Below, piece by piece: positions 23,100-30,612 of a stretch of DNA of 42,763 bases. This DNA comes from a bacterium (lineage in GTDB: Bacteria > Patescibacteriota > Gracilibacteria > Peribacterales > Peribacteraceae). A program made the position numbers and the translations under genes. The stretch spans positions 121,164-163,926 of the forward strand of contig JAKQEM010000024.1 of NCBI GenBank assembly GCA_029558515.1, written 5' to 3'. The first letter of the stretch is position 1, and every line of letters begins with the position of its first letter. The notes below the pieces were generated by a model. It saw only the letters and a program-made list of their open reading frames with translations. It was not told the DNA's origin and did not search any database.

Positions 23100-23675
23100 A
23101 TGATCGCACATCTGCGCGGCACCATCGGCAAGATCGCTCCCGGGGAGGCGGTGGTAGATGTGGGCGGAGTGGGCTACCGCGTGCGCATGCCGATGCATGA
23201 CTGGGACGCACTGCACGACGGAACGAGCGTGCACCTGCACACGGTGACGTACGTCCGGGAGGACCGCTTCGACCTCTATGCATTCATCGATACGCACACG
23301 CGCATGCTTTTCGCGGCATTCATCGACCTCAACGGCGTCGGTCCGCGCATGGCCCTGGAACTCTGCGCCGTGCCCCGTGCGCTTCTGACCCGCGCCATCA
23401 ATGAGAAGGATGCGAGCATCCTCAGCTCCGTCAAAGGCATCGGACGCAAGACTGCGGACAAACTGCTCGTCGATCTTGCCGCACTGGCTCAGCGCCATCC
23501 GGAAGCATTTTTCTCGGAAGACACTGTGATGGGCGCTCGCTACGATCGCGACACCGTTGCCGCACTGACACAACTGGGGTTTGCCACCCAAGACATCCTC
23601 CGCGTACTGGAATCACTCCCCAACGATCTCACCACAACCGAGGAACGCATAGCCGCGGCATTGCGATCATTGTAG
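23100..23675 (+). CDS. ruvA: Holliday junction DNA helicase subunit RuvA
   Basis: 191 residues, normal for RuvA, which binds four-way junctions as a tetramer and loads RuvB for branch migration. Domain I (OB fold) starts MIAHLRGTIGKI and contains VVDVGGVGYRV. Domain II has two helix-hairpin-helix motifs: LNGVGPRMALEL (about 78-89) and VKGIGRKTADKLLVDL (about 113-128). A flexible linker leads to a small C-terminal domain III (AALTQLGFATQDILRVLESL) for RuvB contact. The start is chosen by family N-terminus and the -10 box. ruvB and ruvC are not in the window. pgi follows after a heptad-repeat spacer. Confidence 0.97.
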   Translation: MIAHLRGTIGKIAPGEAVVDVGGVGYRVRMPMHDWDALHDGTSVHLHTVTYVREDRFDLYAFIDTHTRMLFAAFIDLNGVGPRMALELCAVPRALLTRAINEKDASILSSVKGIGRKTADKLLVDLAALAQRHPEAFFSEDTVMGARYDRDTVAALTQLGFATQDILRVLESLPNDLTTTEERIAAALRSL

Positions 23676-23743
23676 TTTTGAGTGATGAGTGATGAGTTCC
23701 GAAGTCCAAATCCCTAATCCCTAATCCCTAATCCCTAATCCCC
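23675..23743 (+). repeat. Heptad-repeat spacer ending in (TAATCCC)4 before pgi
   Basis: After the ruvA stop come TTTTGAG, TGATGAG twice, then CCGAAGTCC, AAATCCC and four perfect TAATCCC units, ending one base before the pgi ATG. It is the clearest member of the window's heptad spacers and shares its order of parts with 1873-1967. Confidence 0.85.
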
Positions 23744-25027
23744 ATGCTACACGTCGACATCACGGGCACCCTCGCCCGCATTCTCACCCCCACCTACGGC
23801 ATTGCCGACCAGGATCTGATGAGTCTGCGCACGAACATCAAACGCTTCATCGGCGACTGGATGGACGAAATCAAAGTGGGACAGCACGCATGGACCCAGG
23901 ATCTCTACAATGAAGTCATCATCCGGAATGTGCAGGAGATCGCCAAGCGCGTGAAAAAGGAACGCATTCAGACGGTGGTGTGGATCGGCATCGGCGGATC
24001 GGGTTTGGGACCCAAAGTCATGCAGGAAACATTCGAATCGCCGCAGACGGTGGAATTCATTCTGGTAGATACCGTGGATCCCGCGACGCTGGCGCTCTGC
24101 ATGGAATCAGTCGACTGGAAGCAAACGCTGGTGGTGGTCGTCAGTAAATCCGGCGAAACGCTGGAAACCATGAGTGCGTTCTTCCTCTTCTGGGAAGCGC
24201 TGAAACGGGCGCGAGGATCCAAAGCCGCCAACCGCGTCATCGCGCTGACGGATCCGCAGCAGGGATTCCTCCGCAACTTCAGTCTGGAACAGGGCATAGA
24301 GATCCTGCCGATCCCCGCAGGCGTCGGCGGACGCTACTCCATCTTCACACCCGTCGGTCTGCTCGCGCTTGCACTGCTCGACGCCGACGTGGAACAGTTC
24401 GTGCAGGGCGCCATCGACATGGACGAACTCTGCCGCAATGAGACGCTGGAAGATAATCCGCCCGCGCTCCTGGCCGCCGCGCAGTTCCTGCTGGATACGA
24501 AAAAAGGCTACATGATCCGCGTCGTCATGCCCTACTCCCACCGCCTGCAATCCATGGCGCGCTGGAACCAGCAGCTCATCGCGGAAAGTTTGGGCAAGAG
24601 CGAAGTGAATAACCCCATCCCGCTGGCCGCCCTGGGTTCCCAAGACCAGCACTCCCTCCTGCAGCAGTGGATGGCGGGCCCGCGCAAGAGCTGGCATCTG
24701 TTCATCCGCGAAATCGAAAAACCGCGTGTCTTCGTCCCCGGCGCGCTGAAGGAAGAATGGGGATTCATCGCCGGCAAGAGCTTCGGCGAATTGCAGGATG
24801 CGCTCTTCGAAGGAACGAGCCAGGGCCTCACCTCCGTCAAACGACCGTTCGCATCGATTTCCCTCACGCGGCTGGACGAGTATCACTTGGGACAGCTCTT
24901 CTACTTCTTCCTGGTGGAAACGGTACTCCTGGGCAAACTCTACCGCATCGACCCCTACGGACAGCCGGGCGTGGAACTGAGCAAGCGCATCGCCAGGGGC
25001 ATTCTGGGCGACCGGACGATGGAATGA
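23744..25027 (+). CDS. pgi: Glucose-6-phosphate isomerase
   Basis: 427 residues, the shorter bacterial PGI form. It interconverts glucose-6-phosphate and fructose-6-phosphate. Motifs: VVWIGIGGSGLGPKVM (about 78-93), VVVVSKSGETLETMSAF (about 128-144) for phosphate binding, VMPYSHRLQSMARWNQQL, and LGSQDQHSLLQQWM (about 295-308), the family signature region with the catalytic His. The C-terminus keeps LYRIDPYGQPGVELSK with the base Lys region. ATG 23744 gives a normal N-terminus, but there is no Shine-Dalgarno: the start is preceded directly by TAATCCC repeats. It stands between ruvA and the thioredoxin gene, with no other glycolytic gene nearby. Confidence 0.97.
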   Translation: MLHVDITGTLARILTPTYGIADQDLMSLRTNIKRFIGDWMDEIKVGQHAWTQDLYNEVIIRNVQEIAKRVKKERIQTVVWIGIGGSGLGPKVMQETFESPQTVEFILVDTVDPATLALCMESVDWKQTLVVVVSKSGETLETMSAFFLFWEALKRARGSKAANRVIALTDPQQGFLRNFSLEQGIEILPIPAGVGGRYSIFTPVGLLALALLDADVEQFVQGAIDMDELCRNETLEDNPPALLAAAQFLLDTKKGYMIRVVMPYSHRLQSMARWNQQLIAESLGKSEVNNPIPLAALGSQDQHSLLQQWMAGPRKSWHLFIREIEKPRVFVPGALKEEWGFIAGKSFGELQDALFEGTSQGLTSVKRPFASISLTRLDEYHLGQLFYFFLVETVLLGKLYRIDPYGQPGVELSKRIARGILGDRTME

Positions 25028-25160
25028 CGCAGGCGGAGCGGCAGAGCGCACGGTGAGCACTCCGCTCGGCACGACCCCGACATCCGATATTCACAGTTCA
25101 CAACGCACCCATCCTTCACTATCCTCTCTCCGCGATTCTTATCCACCTTCCTTACACTGT

Positions 25161-25481
25161 ATGCCGATTGCGATCACCGATGCGGAATTTGAAACGAGAG
25201 TCATCAAATCCGATCTCCCCGTCCTCGTCGATTTCTGGGCGCCGTGGTGCGGTCCCTGCCGCGCGATGCTGCCGGTCGTGGAGGAACTGGAGAAAGTCTA
25301 CGAAGGCCGCGTTTCCTTCGTGAAGATCAACGTCGACGAAAACTCCATGGTCCCCTCGATGTTCAATGTGATGAGCATCCCCACGTTCATTCTCTTCAAA
25401 GAGGGCAAAGTCGCCCAACAGTTCGTCGGCGCGCGCTCCAAGGCGGATATGCAGCGTGAGATCGACGCCGTTCTCGCCTGA
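25161..25481 (+). CDS. trxA: Thioredoxin
   Basis: 106 residues, standard size. Active site WAPWCGPCR (Cys pair at about 31 and 34), the buried Asp in VLVDFWAPW, KINVDENSM and the cis-Pro loop MSIPTFILFKEGK (about 73-85), then VGARSKADMQREID at the end. It reduces protein disulfides in the cytoplasm using electrons from thioredoxin reductase, which is not in the window. The start is ATG 25161 by family alignment; upstream in-frame codons from 25053 are not thioredoxin-like. TACACT lies only 2 bases before the ATG, so either this is not the -10 box or the promoter is further up. A small membrane protein follows after 7 bases. Confidence 0.96.
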   Translation: MPIAITDAEFETRVIKSDLPVLVDFWAPWCGPCRAMLPVVEELEKVYEGRVSFVKINVDENSMVPSMFNVMSIPTFILFKEGKVAQQFVGARSKADMQREIDAVLA

Positions 25482-25488
25482 TTGTTCG

Positions 25489-25698
25489 ATGAAATTCTTC
25501 CTCATACTCATCGGCCTCGGCGCCTCGTACGTCTTCGTCCGCTACCGCGAAATGGTGGGTGACATGATCGGCGGACGCCACATGCTGGCCGTGGGCATCG
25601 GTGTGCTCGTCTTCTTCTGGACCATCGCCTACGCCGTGGGCGCCACCGAATTCTTCCTCTCGCCGCTCCTATGGTTATTCCCGGGAGGAAGGGGGTGA
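25489..25698 (+). CDS. Small two-TM membrane protein
   Basis: 69 residues from ATG 25489. A first hydrophobic segment (about 2-18, KFFLILIGLGASYVFV) is followed by a charged hinge RYREMVGDMIGG and a second segment (about 30-55, MLAVGIGVLVFFWTIAYAVG). It ends with FLSPLLWLFPGGRG. It begins 7 bases after the thioredoxin stop, so it is probably co-transcribed. I do not recognise a family. The small size and conserved-looking hinge suggest a membrane helper protein, but nothing firmer can be said. Confidence 0.72.
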   Translation: MKFFLILIGLGASYVFVRYREMVGDMIGGRHMLAVGIGVLVFFWTIAYAVGATEFFLSPLLWLFPGGRG

Positions 25699-25759
25699 AA
25701 GAAGATAAGAAGAAAAGCACAGCGAAGAGTGCTGCAGAAAAATGGCTTGCCATGAGCGA

Positions 25760-25777
25760 ATCCGCCCAAAGGCGGAT
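25760..25777. terminator. Hairpin at the 3' side of tRNA-Ala
   Basis: ATCCGCC and GGCGGAT form a perfect 7-bp stem with loop CAAA, 8 bases beyond the 3' end of the minus-strand tRNA-Ala. A T-run comes only about 15 bases later on that strand. Possible terminator. Confidence 0.35.
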
Positions 25778-25785
25778 GAGTCGAA

Positions 25786-25861
25786 TGGTGGAGTCGAGGG
25801 GATTCGAACCCCTGACCCCCTGCTTGCAAAGCAGGTGCTCTACCAACTGAGCTACGACCCC
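25786..25861 (-). tRNA. tRNA-Ala (anticodon TGC)
   Basis: 76 bases including an encoded CCA. Acceptor GGGGTCG pairs with CGACTCC, with the G3-U70 wobble pair that identifies alanine tRNA. Anticodon loop TTTGCAA with TGC; T-arm AGGGG-TTCGAAT-CCCCT is normal; discriminator A73. Confidence 0.98.
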
Positions 25862-26117
25862 GCACCAGTCGCTGCGCTTGCCCTGAGTGAAAACGAAGGG
25901 CTCCGGTACGAGGCAAGCCCCACACCGTGCGCAGCAGGAATGCTCGATGGAAGGAAAAGAACACGCGACCGCGGCAGGATACAGAAAAAGGTCACCGGAC
26001 CCAAGGTCTTTCGTCGCGTGCCCGAATTCCCTAGACTGTACCGCACCGGCGCCCGTCTGCGCTTCGACTCCGGCGGACATCCGTTGATCCTTCGCCATCC
26101 CGACATCCATCCCTCAT

Positions 26118-26192
26118 GGTGCCGTAGCCAAGCAGTAAGGCAGGGGTCTGCAAAACCCCCATACGTGGGTGCAATTCCCACCGGCACCTCCA
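26118..26192 (+). tRNA. tRNA-Cys (anticodon GCA) with altered G18/U55
   Basis: 75 bases including CCA. Acceptor GGTGCCG pairs with CGGCACC; discriminator U73 as in other tRNA-Cys; anticodon stem GGGGT/ACCCC around CTGCAAA. The T-loop is TGCAATT, so position 55 is G (26171) instead of U. The D-loop reads AAGCAGTAA, so position 18 is A (26134) instead of G. Both members of the G18-U55 tertiary pair are therefore changed. Confidence 0.93.
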
Positions 26193-26228
26193 CTCAGAAT
26201 ACATAGCCACAAATCGCTCGTCTTTGGC

Positions 26229-26513
26229 TTAGTGATGCCATTCAATTGGTTGTACTCTACCGAAACGCTGTACCAAATACCTCATTCCTTGTGAGAGAGT
26301 GGAAAAGTGCTTCTTCATGGGGAAATCAAGTTGTTGATCATTCAGTTGTACTCCATTGCTGAGCCGCCTCACAATCTGCCGTCGAACCTCCGGCGACGCG
26401 GTGAAAAAACGATCCTGTAGATACTGTGCGAATGTGAGTTCATCCGATAGGGATATATTTGCAGTCCGGCTTGCGGATCGGAATCGCTCATACTTCTCTA
26501 CTGATGCACTCAT
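26229..26513 (-). CDS. Unrecognised small protein in the low-GC patch
   Basis: 94 residues from ATG at 26511-26513 (MSASVEKYERF); an in-frame ATG at 26529-26531 would add six. It is helical and basic: EKYERFRSASRTANISLSDE, ELTFAQYLQDRFFTASPEV, RRQIVRRLSNGVQLND. No known motif and no membrane segment. It follows, on the same strand, the broken terminase-like gene, and a strong inverted repeat lies just upstream. It could be a phage-derived accessory protein or the remnant of one. Existence moderately likely, function unknown. Confidence 0.5.
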   Translation of the reverse strand: MSASVEKYERFRSASRTANISLSDELTFAQYLQDRFFTASPEVRRQIVRRLSNGVQLNDQQLDFPMKKHFSTLSQGMRYLVQRFGRVQPIEWHH

Positions 26514-26540
26514 TTGTGCCTCCATCTGCATGTGTTTTTT

Positions 26541-26592
26541 GTCTCAGGATGACACACTATGACCCGAATGAGGGTATCATGGTGATCCTGAC
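26541..26592. repeat. Long imperfect hairpin
   Basis: GTCTCAGGAT at 26541-26550 pairs with ATCCTGAC at 26585-26592, and CACTATGACCC pairs loosely with GGGTATCATGGTG around loop GAAT. On the plus strand it directly follows TTTTTT. It lies between two minus-strand genes. Confidence 0.55.
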
Positions 26593-26612
26593 AAACCATG
26601 AGAGCATGGTTT
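26593..26612. terminator. Perfect 8-bp hairpin after the terminase-like pseudogene
   Basis: AAACCATG and CATGGTTT flank AGAG, starting 13 bases after the pseudogene TAA on the minus strand and abutting the previous hairpin. Possible 3' hairpin; no clear T-run on the minus strand. Confidence 0.35.
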
Positions 26613-26624
26613 TGGGATAGGCTC

Positions 26625-26993
26625 TTAGTGCATCCAGCTTTTGGGTGACTCAATATGCATCCCAAGGAACACGGCCAAGCGGTCCAGCGCATCAAGTGCT
26701 GTATCGTTTTTTTCGATTTCTGCAATGCGTTTCAAGTTCTGAAGCACAAACGGTATCCCCATATCAGCGCTCTCCATACGCTGCCGCAATTTATCCTGCA
26801 CGCTGGGTTTCGCTCAGAGCTGCGCGGCCATCGTCCGTGCAGTGGAAGCACGAAGATCGCGACTGCCGCCCTTCCCACCGATGTTGTAGACTCGGCGGGC
26901 TGCTTCTGCGCCATTGAAGCGACATTGAATATATTCATCGATAAATAAGTCTTCCTGGGTGCATCGCAGTTGAGCTTTAACACGAATAGGCAT
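26625..26993 (-). pseudogene. Phage terminase small subunit-like gene with in-frame TGA
   Basis: 123 codons from ATG 26991-26993 to TAA 26625-26627, interrupted by one TGA at 26814-26816. Before the stop the protein reads LRCTQEDLFIDEYIQC and FNGAEAARRVYNIGGKG, then RASTARTMAAQL. After it, in the same frame, it continues AKPSVQDKLRQRMESADMG, VLQNLKRIAEIEKNDTALDA and LDRLAVFLGMHIESP. This is the pattern of Terminase_2-type small subunits: N-terminal HTH, a conserved L-xAKPSVQ boundary, and a C-terminal helix ending in lgmh. The TGA most likely came from CGA (Arg). Because TGA is a normal stop elsewhere here, this is a decaying phage gene; ribosomal readthrough is a less likely alternative. Confidence 0.7.
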
Positions 26994-27001
26994 TACGGAC
27001 T

Positions 27002-27007
27002 TATAAT
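27002..27007 (+). promoter_or_regulatory. -10 box (TATAAT) of the membrane protein gene, leaderless geometry
   Basis: A consensus TATAAT ends 6 bases before ATG 27014. No good -35 is visible. Confidence 0.55.
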
Positions 27008-27013
27008 ACTCCC

Positions 27014-27901
27014 ATGATTGAATCCGCAATTTCAGCTCTAAACAATCGGGAAAAAGCTCTTATATTTTGGATAATTGTAATAGTCATTTTTCTCCTGACA
27101 AAAGCAGGGGGACGTCGATCAATCCTTTCGTTAATCAAAATCTTCTTCTCGTGGACAATTTTTAGAATATTTCTCCTGATGACGTTTTACCTTTCACTGA
27201 TAATTGCAGGACTTTATAAAATACATTTCTGGGATTTTTCAGCGACAAAGGACACATTATTCTGGTTCACTGGTACCGCACTTGTCATGTTTGTTAACTA
27301 CAACAACGCATACAAGGATCATTTTTTTAGGAACTCTGTATTAGGCAGTATAACGGTCGCCGTTTTCATTGAATTTCTTATCAATCTTTATGTTTTCAAC
27401 ATCTTCGTTGAGCTGTTGCTCCTGCCAATTTTAGTGATCATTACGGGAATGATTGTATTGGCTGAAATAAAAAAGGAACCTGAAATTGAACTGACAAAAA
27501 AATTTCTTCAGTGGCTTCTAGCAATTATCGGCATCGCATTCCTTCTCCATGCAATAATCTCTGCAATAGAGCACTTTTCAACCTTCGCAACATTGAGGAA
27601 CTTAAGGGACTTCATTTTGTACTCTCTACTTACGGTTCTATTTCTGCCATTTATCTATCTTCTTGCCGTCTATTCCCTGTATGAGAGCATATTTTTAAGG
27701 GTAGATAGGGCTGCCAAGTCCGATCAGGAAATCGCCCGTTTTCTTCGTAGAAAAATTTTCCGACTATGTTTATTGAATCTCAAAACACTTAACGATTGCT
27801 CAAAAACAATCATCGCCCATTTGTGGACATTGCGTACAAAAGAAGAGGCAATGCTTTTAATGCAGAAGTATCAAGCTAACCAGCTTTCACTTCCTGAATA
27901 G
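27014..27901 (+). CDS. Multi-pass membrane protein of unknown function
   Basis: 295 residues with about seven membrane segments: about 14-30, 36-60, 77-92, 107-125, 128-150, 166-186 and 206-232. The last 60 residues are soluble and charged (DRAAKSDQEIARFLRRKIFR ... KEEAMLLMQKYQANQ), presumably cytoplasmic. The codons are AT-rich compared with the housekeeping genes, in line with horizontal origin. A TATAAT box 6 bases before the ATG suggests a leaderless mRNA. Its 3' end overlaps by 26 bases with the end of the convergent frameshifted gene. I do not recognise the family. Confidence 0.78.
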   Translation: MIESAISALNNREKALIFWIIVIVIFLLTKAGGRRSILSLIKIFFSWTIFRIFLLMTFYLSLIIAGLYKIHFWDFSATKDTLFWFTGTALVMFVNYNNAYKDHFFRNSVLGSITVAVFIEFLINLYVFNIFVELLLLPILVIITGMIVLAEIKKEPEIELTKKFLQWLLAIIGIAFLLHAIISAIEHFSTFATLRNLRDFILYSLLTVLFLPFIYLLAVYSLYESIFLRVDRAAKSDQEIARFLRRKIFRLCLLNLKTLNDCSKTIIAHLWTLRTKEEAMLLMQKYQANQLSLPE

Positions 27902-28749
27902 GTTGAGTTCCCGGCTGATAATCCGCTGAACCAAATCTTTTGGCCAAATCATCAAAGTGCTTTCGTATCGGGTACACCAAGAACAAGAAACTGGTATCCA
28001 ATTCAATACTGCCGATGCTTGCTGCGTCAAATCCACCGATAAAAGACATTTGAACTGGGTAATCCTTATCTTCCAATCGTGGAAGTTGCTCAGCACTTAC
28101 CATAAAAAAAAGTCTTCTGAGATTTGTCCATCAAAAACCATTCTTCTAGGGTTCGCCCGTTTCGATATTTAACCGTGTGATAAGCAGGAACTTGCGGATA
28201 TTTTTCATAAGGCTTCAATGCTTCCAATAGCTTCTCTTGAGAGGTGTAGCAGTAGAAAAGAATTTTGTAAGCATCATCCTTCTTGTCCGAAAAACAACAA
28301 GCCAACGGATGATACTTTTTATTGCTCACCGGTTTGTCATCGGCAGATTCAAACAATTCCGTTCCTTGAAGGATGATCGTACCAAAATGTCCGTTGCATT
28401 CAGTGATAGGGAAAGAACAAGACTCAATTCCAAACCTATGCGTACTAAATATCTTCCTGTCTTCACTGAAAAAGCAGCGACCATCGGCATGATGGTGAAA
28501 TTTTACGTTATGAGTTGTATATCGCAATGGACGAGGATTAGGAGCTTTATGAAAGTGCTTCTTTCCTCCGGGTAAATATATTTTTCCTAGCTGCCCTTTT
28601 GACTCTGAGCAATAAGGAAAGCTAATAAAAATCCCTCCTTTTATAAAAGAAATGAGACAAATTTTCTTCAAGCTTTCTTCGATTCGGAGGGCAAGGCAGA
28701 ACTTATTATTTTCTGAGCAAGCGGGATTCACAACACAAGCCATGGCCAT
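27876..28749 (-). pseudogene. Unknown gene split by a frameshift at a run of eight T
   Basis: The upstream frame (ATG at 28749 to TGA 28090-28092) encodes about 219 residues ending MDKSQKTFFYGKC. The downstream frame (to 27876) begins around 28103 and reads MVSAEQLPRLEDKDYPVQM and onward to the stop. At 28104-28111 the minus strand has eight T in a row; removing one T joins the two frames into a smooth protein of about 290 residues (KTFF then MVSAEQLP). The N-terminal part is rich in Cys and His (HNVKFHHHADGRCFFSEDRK). No family recognised. The cause could be a sequencing error, a real inactivation, or a slippery site giving two products. Confidence 0.6.
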
Positions 28750-29012
28750 ATTAGACACCAGATGAATGTATGCTGAAAGCACAAGTTTTTGTATGACAAG
28801 GGACTCCTACCCAACTTCGTAGTGTGGGTTTCTCCCCCTCCCCCCTATGGACAGAAACTCCTATGGGGTGGCCATACATTGTTCCTTCCATGCAGTTGTG
28901 ACTGCCTGTAGGATGGACCTCCAAAGCGCGAAAGGCGCATCATAGAAGGCATGATGCGATTGATGGAAATGTGCGGCTTAGACGAAAGCATGCCGCCGTG
29001 TAGAATGGATGT
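28750..29012. other. 263-base gap without a supported gene
   Basis: It separates the low-GC patch from the next block. It contains a C-rich stretch (about 28831-28852) and a short GGGT/ACCC inverted pair near 28808-28831. Apart from the TAGAAT box at its right end I see no gene or RNA. Confidence 0.4.
29001..29006 (+). promoter_or_regulatory. -10 box (TAGAAT), leaderless geometry
   Basis: TAGAAT ends 6 bases before ATG 29013. A weak -35 (TTAGAC at 28978-28983) is 17 bases upstream. Confidence 0.55.
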
Positions 29013-29777
29013 ATGCACATCGAAAGCGTGACCACCGTCTTCCTCCCGCTCTCTTTCCCGGCACTCTTCGCGGTGATCTGGCTGTTCTCCACTTCCTTCC
29101 CGAAGCATTCCCGGGAAAAACGCACGATGTTTCTTATTTCAGGTGCCGTCGCTCTTATCGTCGGTATTCTTGCGTTTTTCCTCAATACCGCCACGTTCTT
29201 TCGCGGCAATTTCCTCTTTTTGCTTACCGGACCCTTCTTTGTCCTCATTCTCGGCGGATTAGCCGGTATCGCATGCTTCGTGTTCCTGTTCTTTCTCTAC
29301 TACATCCCCGCGTCCCTCCTCCACACACTGCGTCAGCCGCGAGAGGTTGCACTGCCCGGAGAGGATCGATCACAGATCAAATACGTCAGACTGCTGCTCG
29401 CGGCAGTGATCGCCGTCCTGCTTGCTGCAGGAGGGTTGCTCTTTGTTGAAGAAACAAAACTGAAGGAAAGGTACGGCTCTCTTTCCGACAACGAAATTCG
29501 GCAGCTCTCGGCGGAAGAAATCCGCACAGCCTACGACAATGTTCTGTTCAGAAATCACCATGACCTCCTCCGGGGACTGCTGGCTCAGGAGAATATCCCC
29601 GAAGATATCATCGAAGATATTTATCGCCGCATGGCGGCGAAAGACCGCAATGTGCTCTCAGCAATACTCTGGAATGCGCGTACTCCCTGCAGCCTCCTTG
29701 CGGAGGCCTATCGCACGCTCACATCCCCGCAACAATCCCCCGCACCGTACGCGAAATATGCGGAGAACTGTCTGTAA
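29013..29777 (+). CDS. Membrane protein of unknown function
   Basis: 254 residues. Four membrane segments are visible: about 5-25 (VFLPLSFPALFAVIWLF), 35-55 (MFLISGAVALIVGILAFFLN), a long one about 62-92 (FLFLLTGPFFVLILGGLAGI and on) and 124-145 (LLLAAVIAVLLAAGGLLFV). The remaining 105 residues are soluble and helical, with EIRQLSAEEIRTAYDNVLF and RGLLAQENIPEDIIEDIYRR, and may face the cytoplasm or cell exterior. No known domain. The start at ATG 29013 is supported by the -10 box 6 bases upstream. It is convergent with the following lipoprotein gene, with 136 bases between. Confidence 0.75.
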   Translation: MHIESVTTVFLPLSFPALFAVIWLFSTSFPKHSREKRTMFLISGAVALIVGILAFFLNTATFFRGNFLFLLTGPFFVLILGGLAGIACFVFLFFLYYIPASLLHTLRQPREVALPGEDRSQIKYVRLLLAAVIAVLLAAGGLLFVEETKLKERYGSLSDNEIRQLSAEEIRTAYDNVLFRNHHDLLRGLLAQENIPEDIIEDIYRRMAAKDRNVLSAILWNARTPCSLLAEAYRTLTSPQQSPAPYAKYAENCL

Positions 29778-29913
29778 CAGATGATGGCTTTTACCATTCC
29801 TCCACCCTCTGACACAAAATCAGGGTGATGCGCGCCACCGACGTAGCGACACGTGATGGTTGCGAGCGGCGATCAGTCGATCTCCTTGCTTGATCTGACA
29901 CTTCCGACCACCC

Positions 29914-30495
29914 TCACTCTCCCGCAGCCCCCTCCTCCCCGTCCGGCGGAACGAAGCTGAGACTCCCGAGCATGGCGATGATTTGCGTTTCCAACTCCGG
30001 ATCGACCGAGACCGGCGTCGCGGCCGTCACGGTGAATCCCATGTTCTGCGAGACGGCGCTCACCTGATAGAACCGCTCACTGAGCGCGTCCGGCCGCGGC
30101 TTGGCGGAGAAGACGTGCACCACGATGTCTTCGCCATCCACCGCCGTCTCCCGCCGGTCGATTTCCTCATACTCCGGCAAACCGGACACGGAGAGAATGC
30201 TCGCTGCGCTGTACTCGGGCGTCGTCATCGTGCGGGAGAGAATTTCTCGCGTGACGACCACGGTGGCAAACTGTCCCGCATAGGGCCGCTCGGACTGAAA
30301 AGCGATGATTGCTTCCTCGGAGACGCCCCGCTCATCGAGCTCGCTGCGATCCACCACGCGCCATTCCGGAGAGACGCAGATGCCCATTTCCCCGTTCCAG
30401 TACGCATGTTCGCAGGAGGTCACCCCATCGGTCACATTGTCGCCGCAGGCGGAGAGGAGGAGAGCCAAGCTCAGAAGGATGAGTCGTGCGCGCAT
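29914..30495 (-). CDS. Predicted lipoprotein
   Basis: 193 residues. Signal peptide MRARLILLSLALLLSACGDN with the lipobox LLSAC places the acylated Cys at about residue 17. The mature part has two further Cys close together (SCEHAYWNGEMGICVS, about 28-41) that could form a disulfide. Then comes a globular alpha/beta-looking domain (VVDRSELDERGVSEEAIIAF ... ATVVVTREILSR) and an acidic tail. The end of the domain (DPELETQIIAMLGSLSFV) resembles the closing segment of small periplasmic PsbP/DUF1795-like folds, but the match is too weak to name. TACGAT ends 6 bases before the ATG. Confidence 0.8.
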   Translation of the reverse strand: MRARLILLSLALLLSACGDNVTDGVTSCEHAYWNGEMGICVSPEWRVVDRSELDERGVSEEAIIAFQSERPYAGQFATVVVTREILSRTMTTPEYSAASILSVSGLPEYEEIDRRETAVDGEDIVVHVFSAKPRPDALSERFYQVSAVSQNMGFTVTAATPVSVDPELETQIIAMLGSLSFVPPDGEEGAAGE

Positions 30496-30501
30496 GGGCC
30501 C

Positions 30502-30507
30502 ATCGTA
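30502..30507 (-). promoter_or_regulatory. -10 box (TACGAT) of the lipoprotein gene, leaderless geometry
   Basis: TACGAT on the minus strand ends 6 bases before the ATG (30493-30495), with spacer GGGCCC. Confidence 0.5.
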
Positions 30508-30574
30508 GCAGAGAACGCAGGTCCGAATGACATGGACATCTGCACAAAATGTTCTCTCGCTGCTACCCTGTGCA

Positions 30575-30603
30575 TTGAGCCAACACGGGAAGAATGGTAT
30601 AGT
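30575..30603 (+). promoter_or_regulatory. Promoter of the surface protein gene
   Basis: TTGAGC (30575-30580), 17 bases, TATAGT (30598-30603), then GGAGAGAAT and ATG 30613. The purine run GGAGAG is one of the few Shine-Dalgarno-like sequences in the window. Confidence 0.6.
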
Positions 30604-30612
30604 GGAGAGAAT

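Noticed and set aside
23707-23742. (TAATCCC)4 considered as a telomere-like end or CRISPR array
   Set aside because: It is internal, flanked by ruvA and pgi, the units are contiguous with no spacers, and similar heptads occur at many junctions.
25742-26206. Open frames across the tRNA-Ala / tRNA-Cys interval
   Set aside because: They run through both tRNA genes and their composition is that of translated tRNA.
26814-26816. TGA read as Gly (Gracilibacteria-type code)
   Set aside because: pgi, trxA, secF and the TPR gene all end at TGA at the expected protein ends, so TGA is a stop here.
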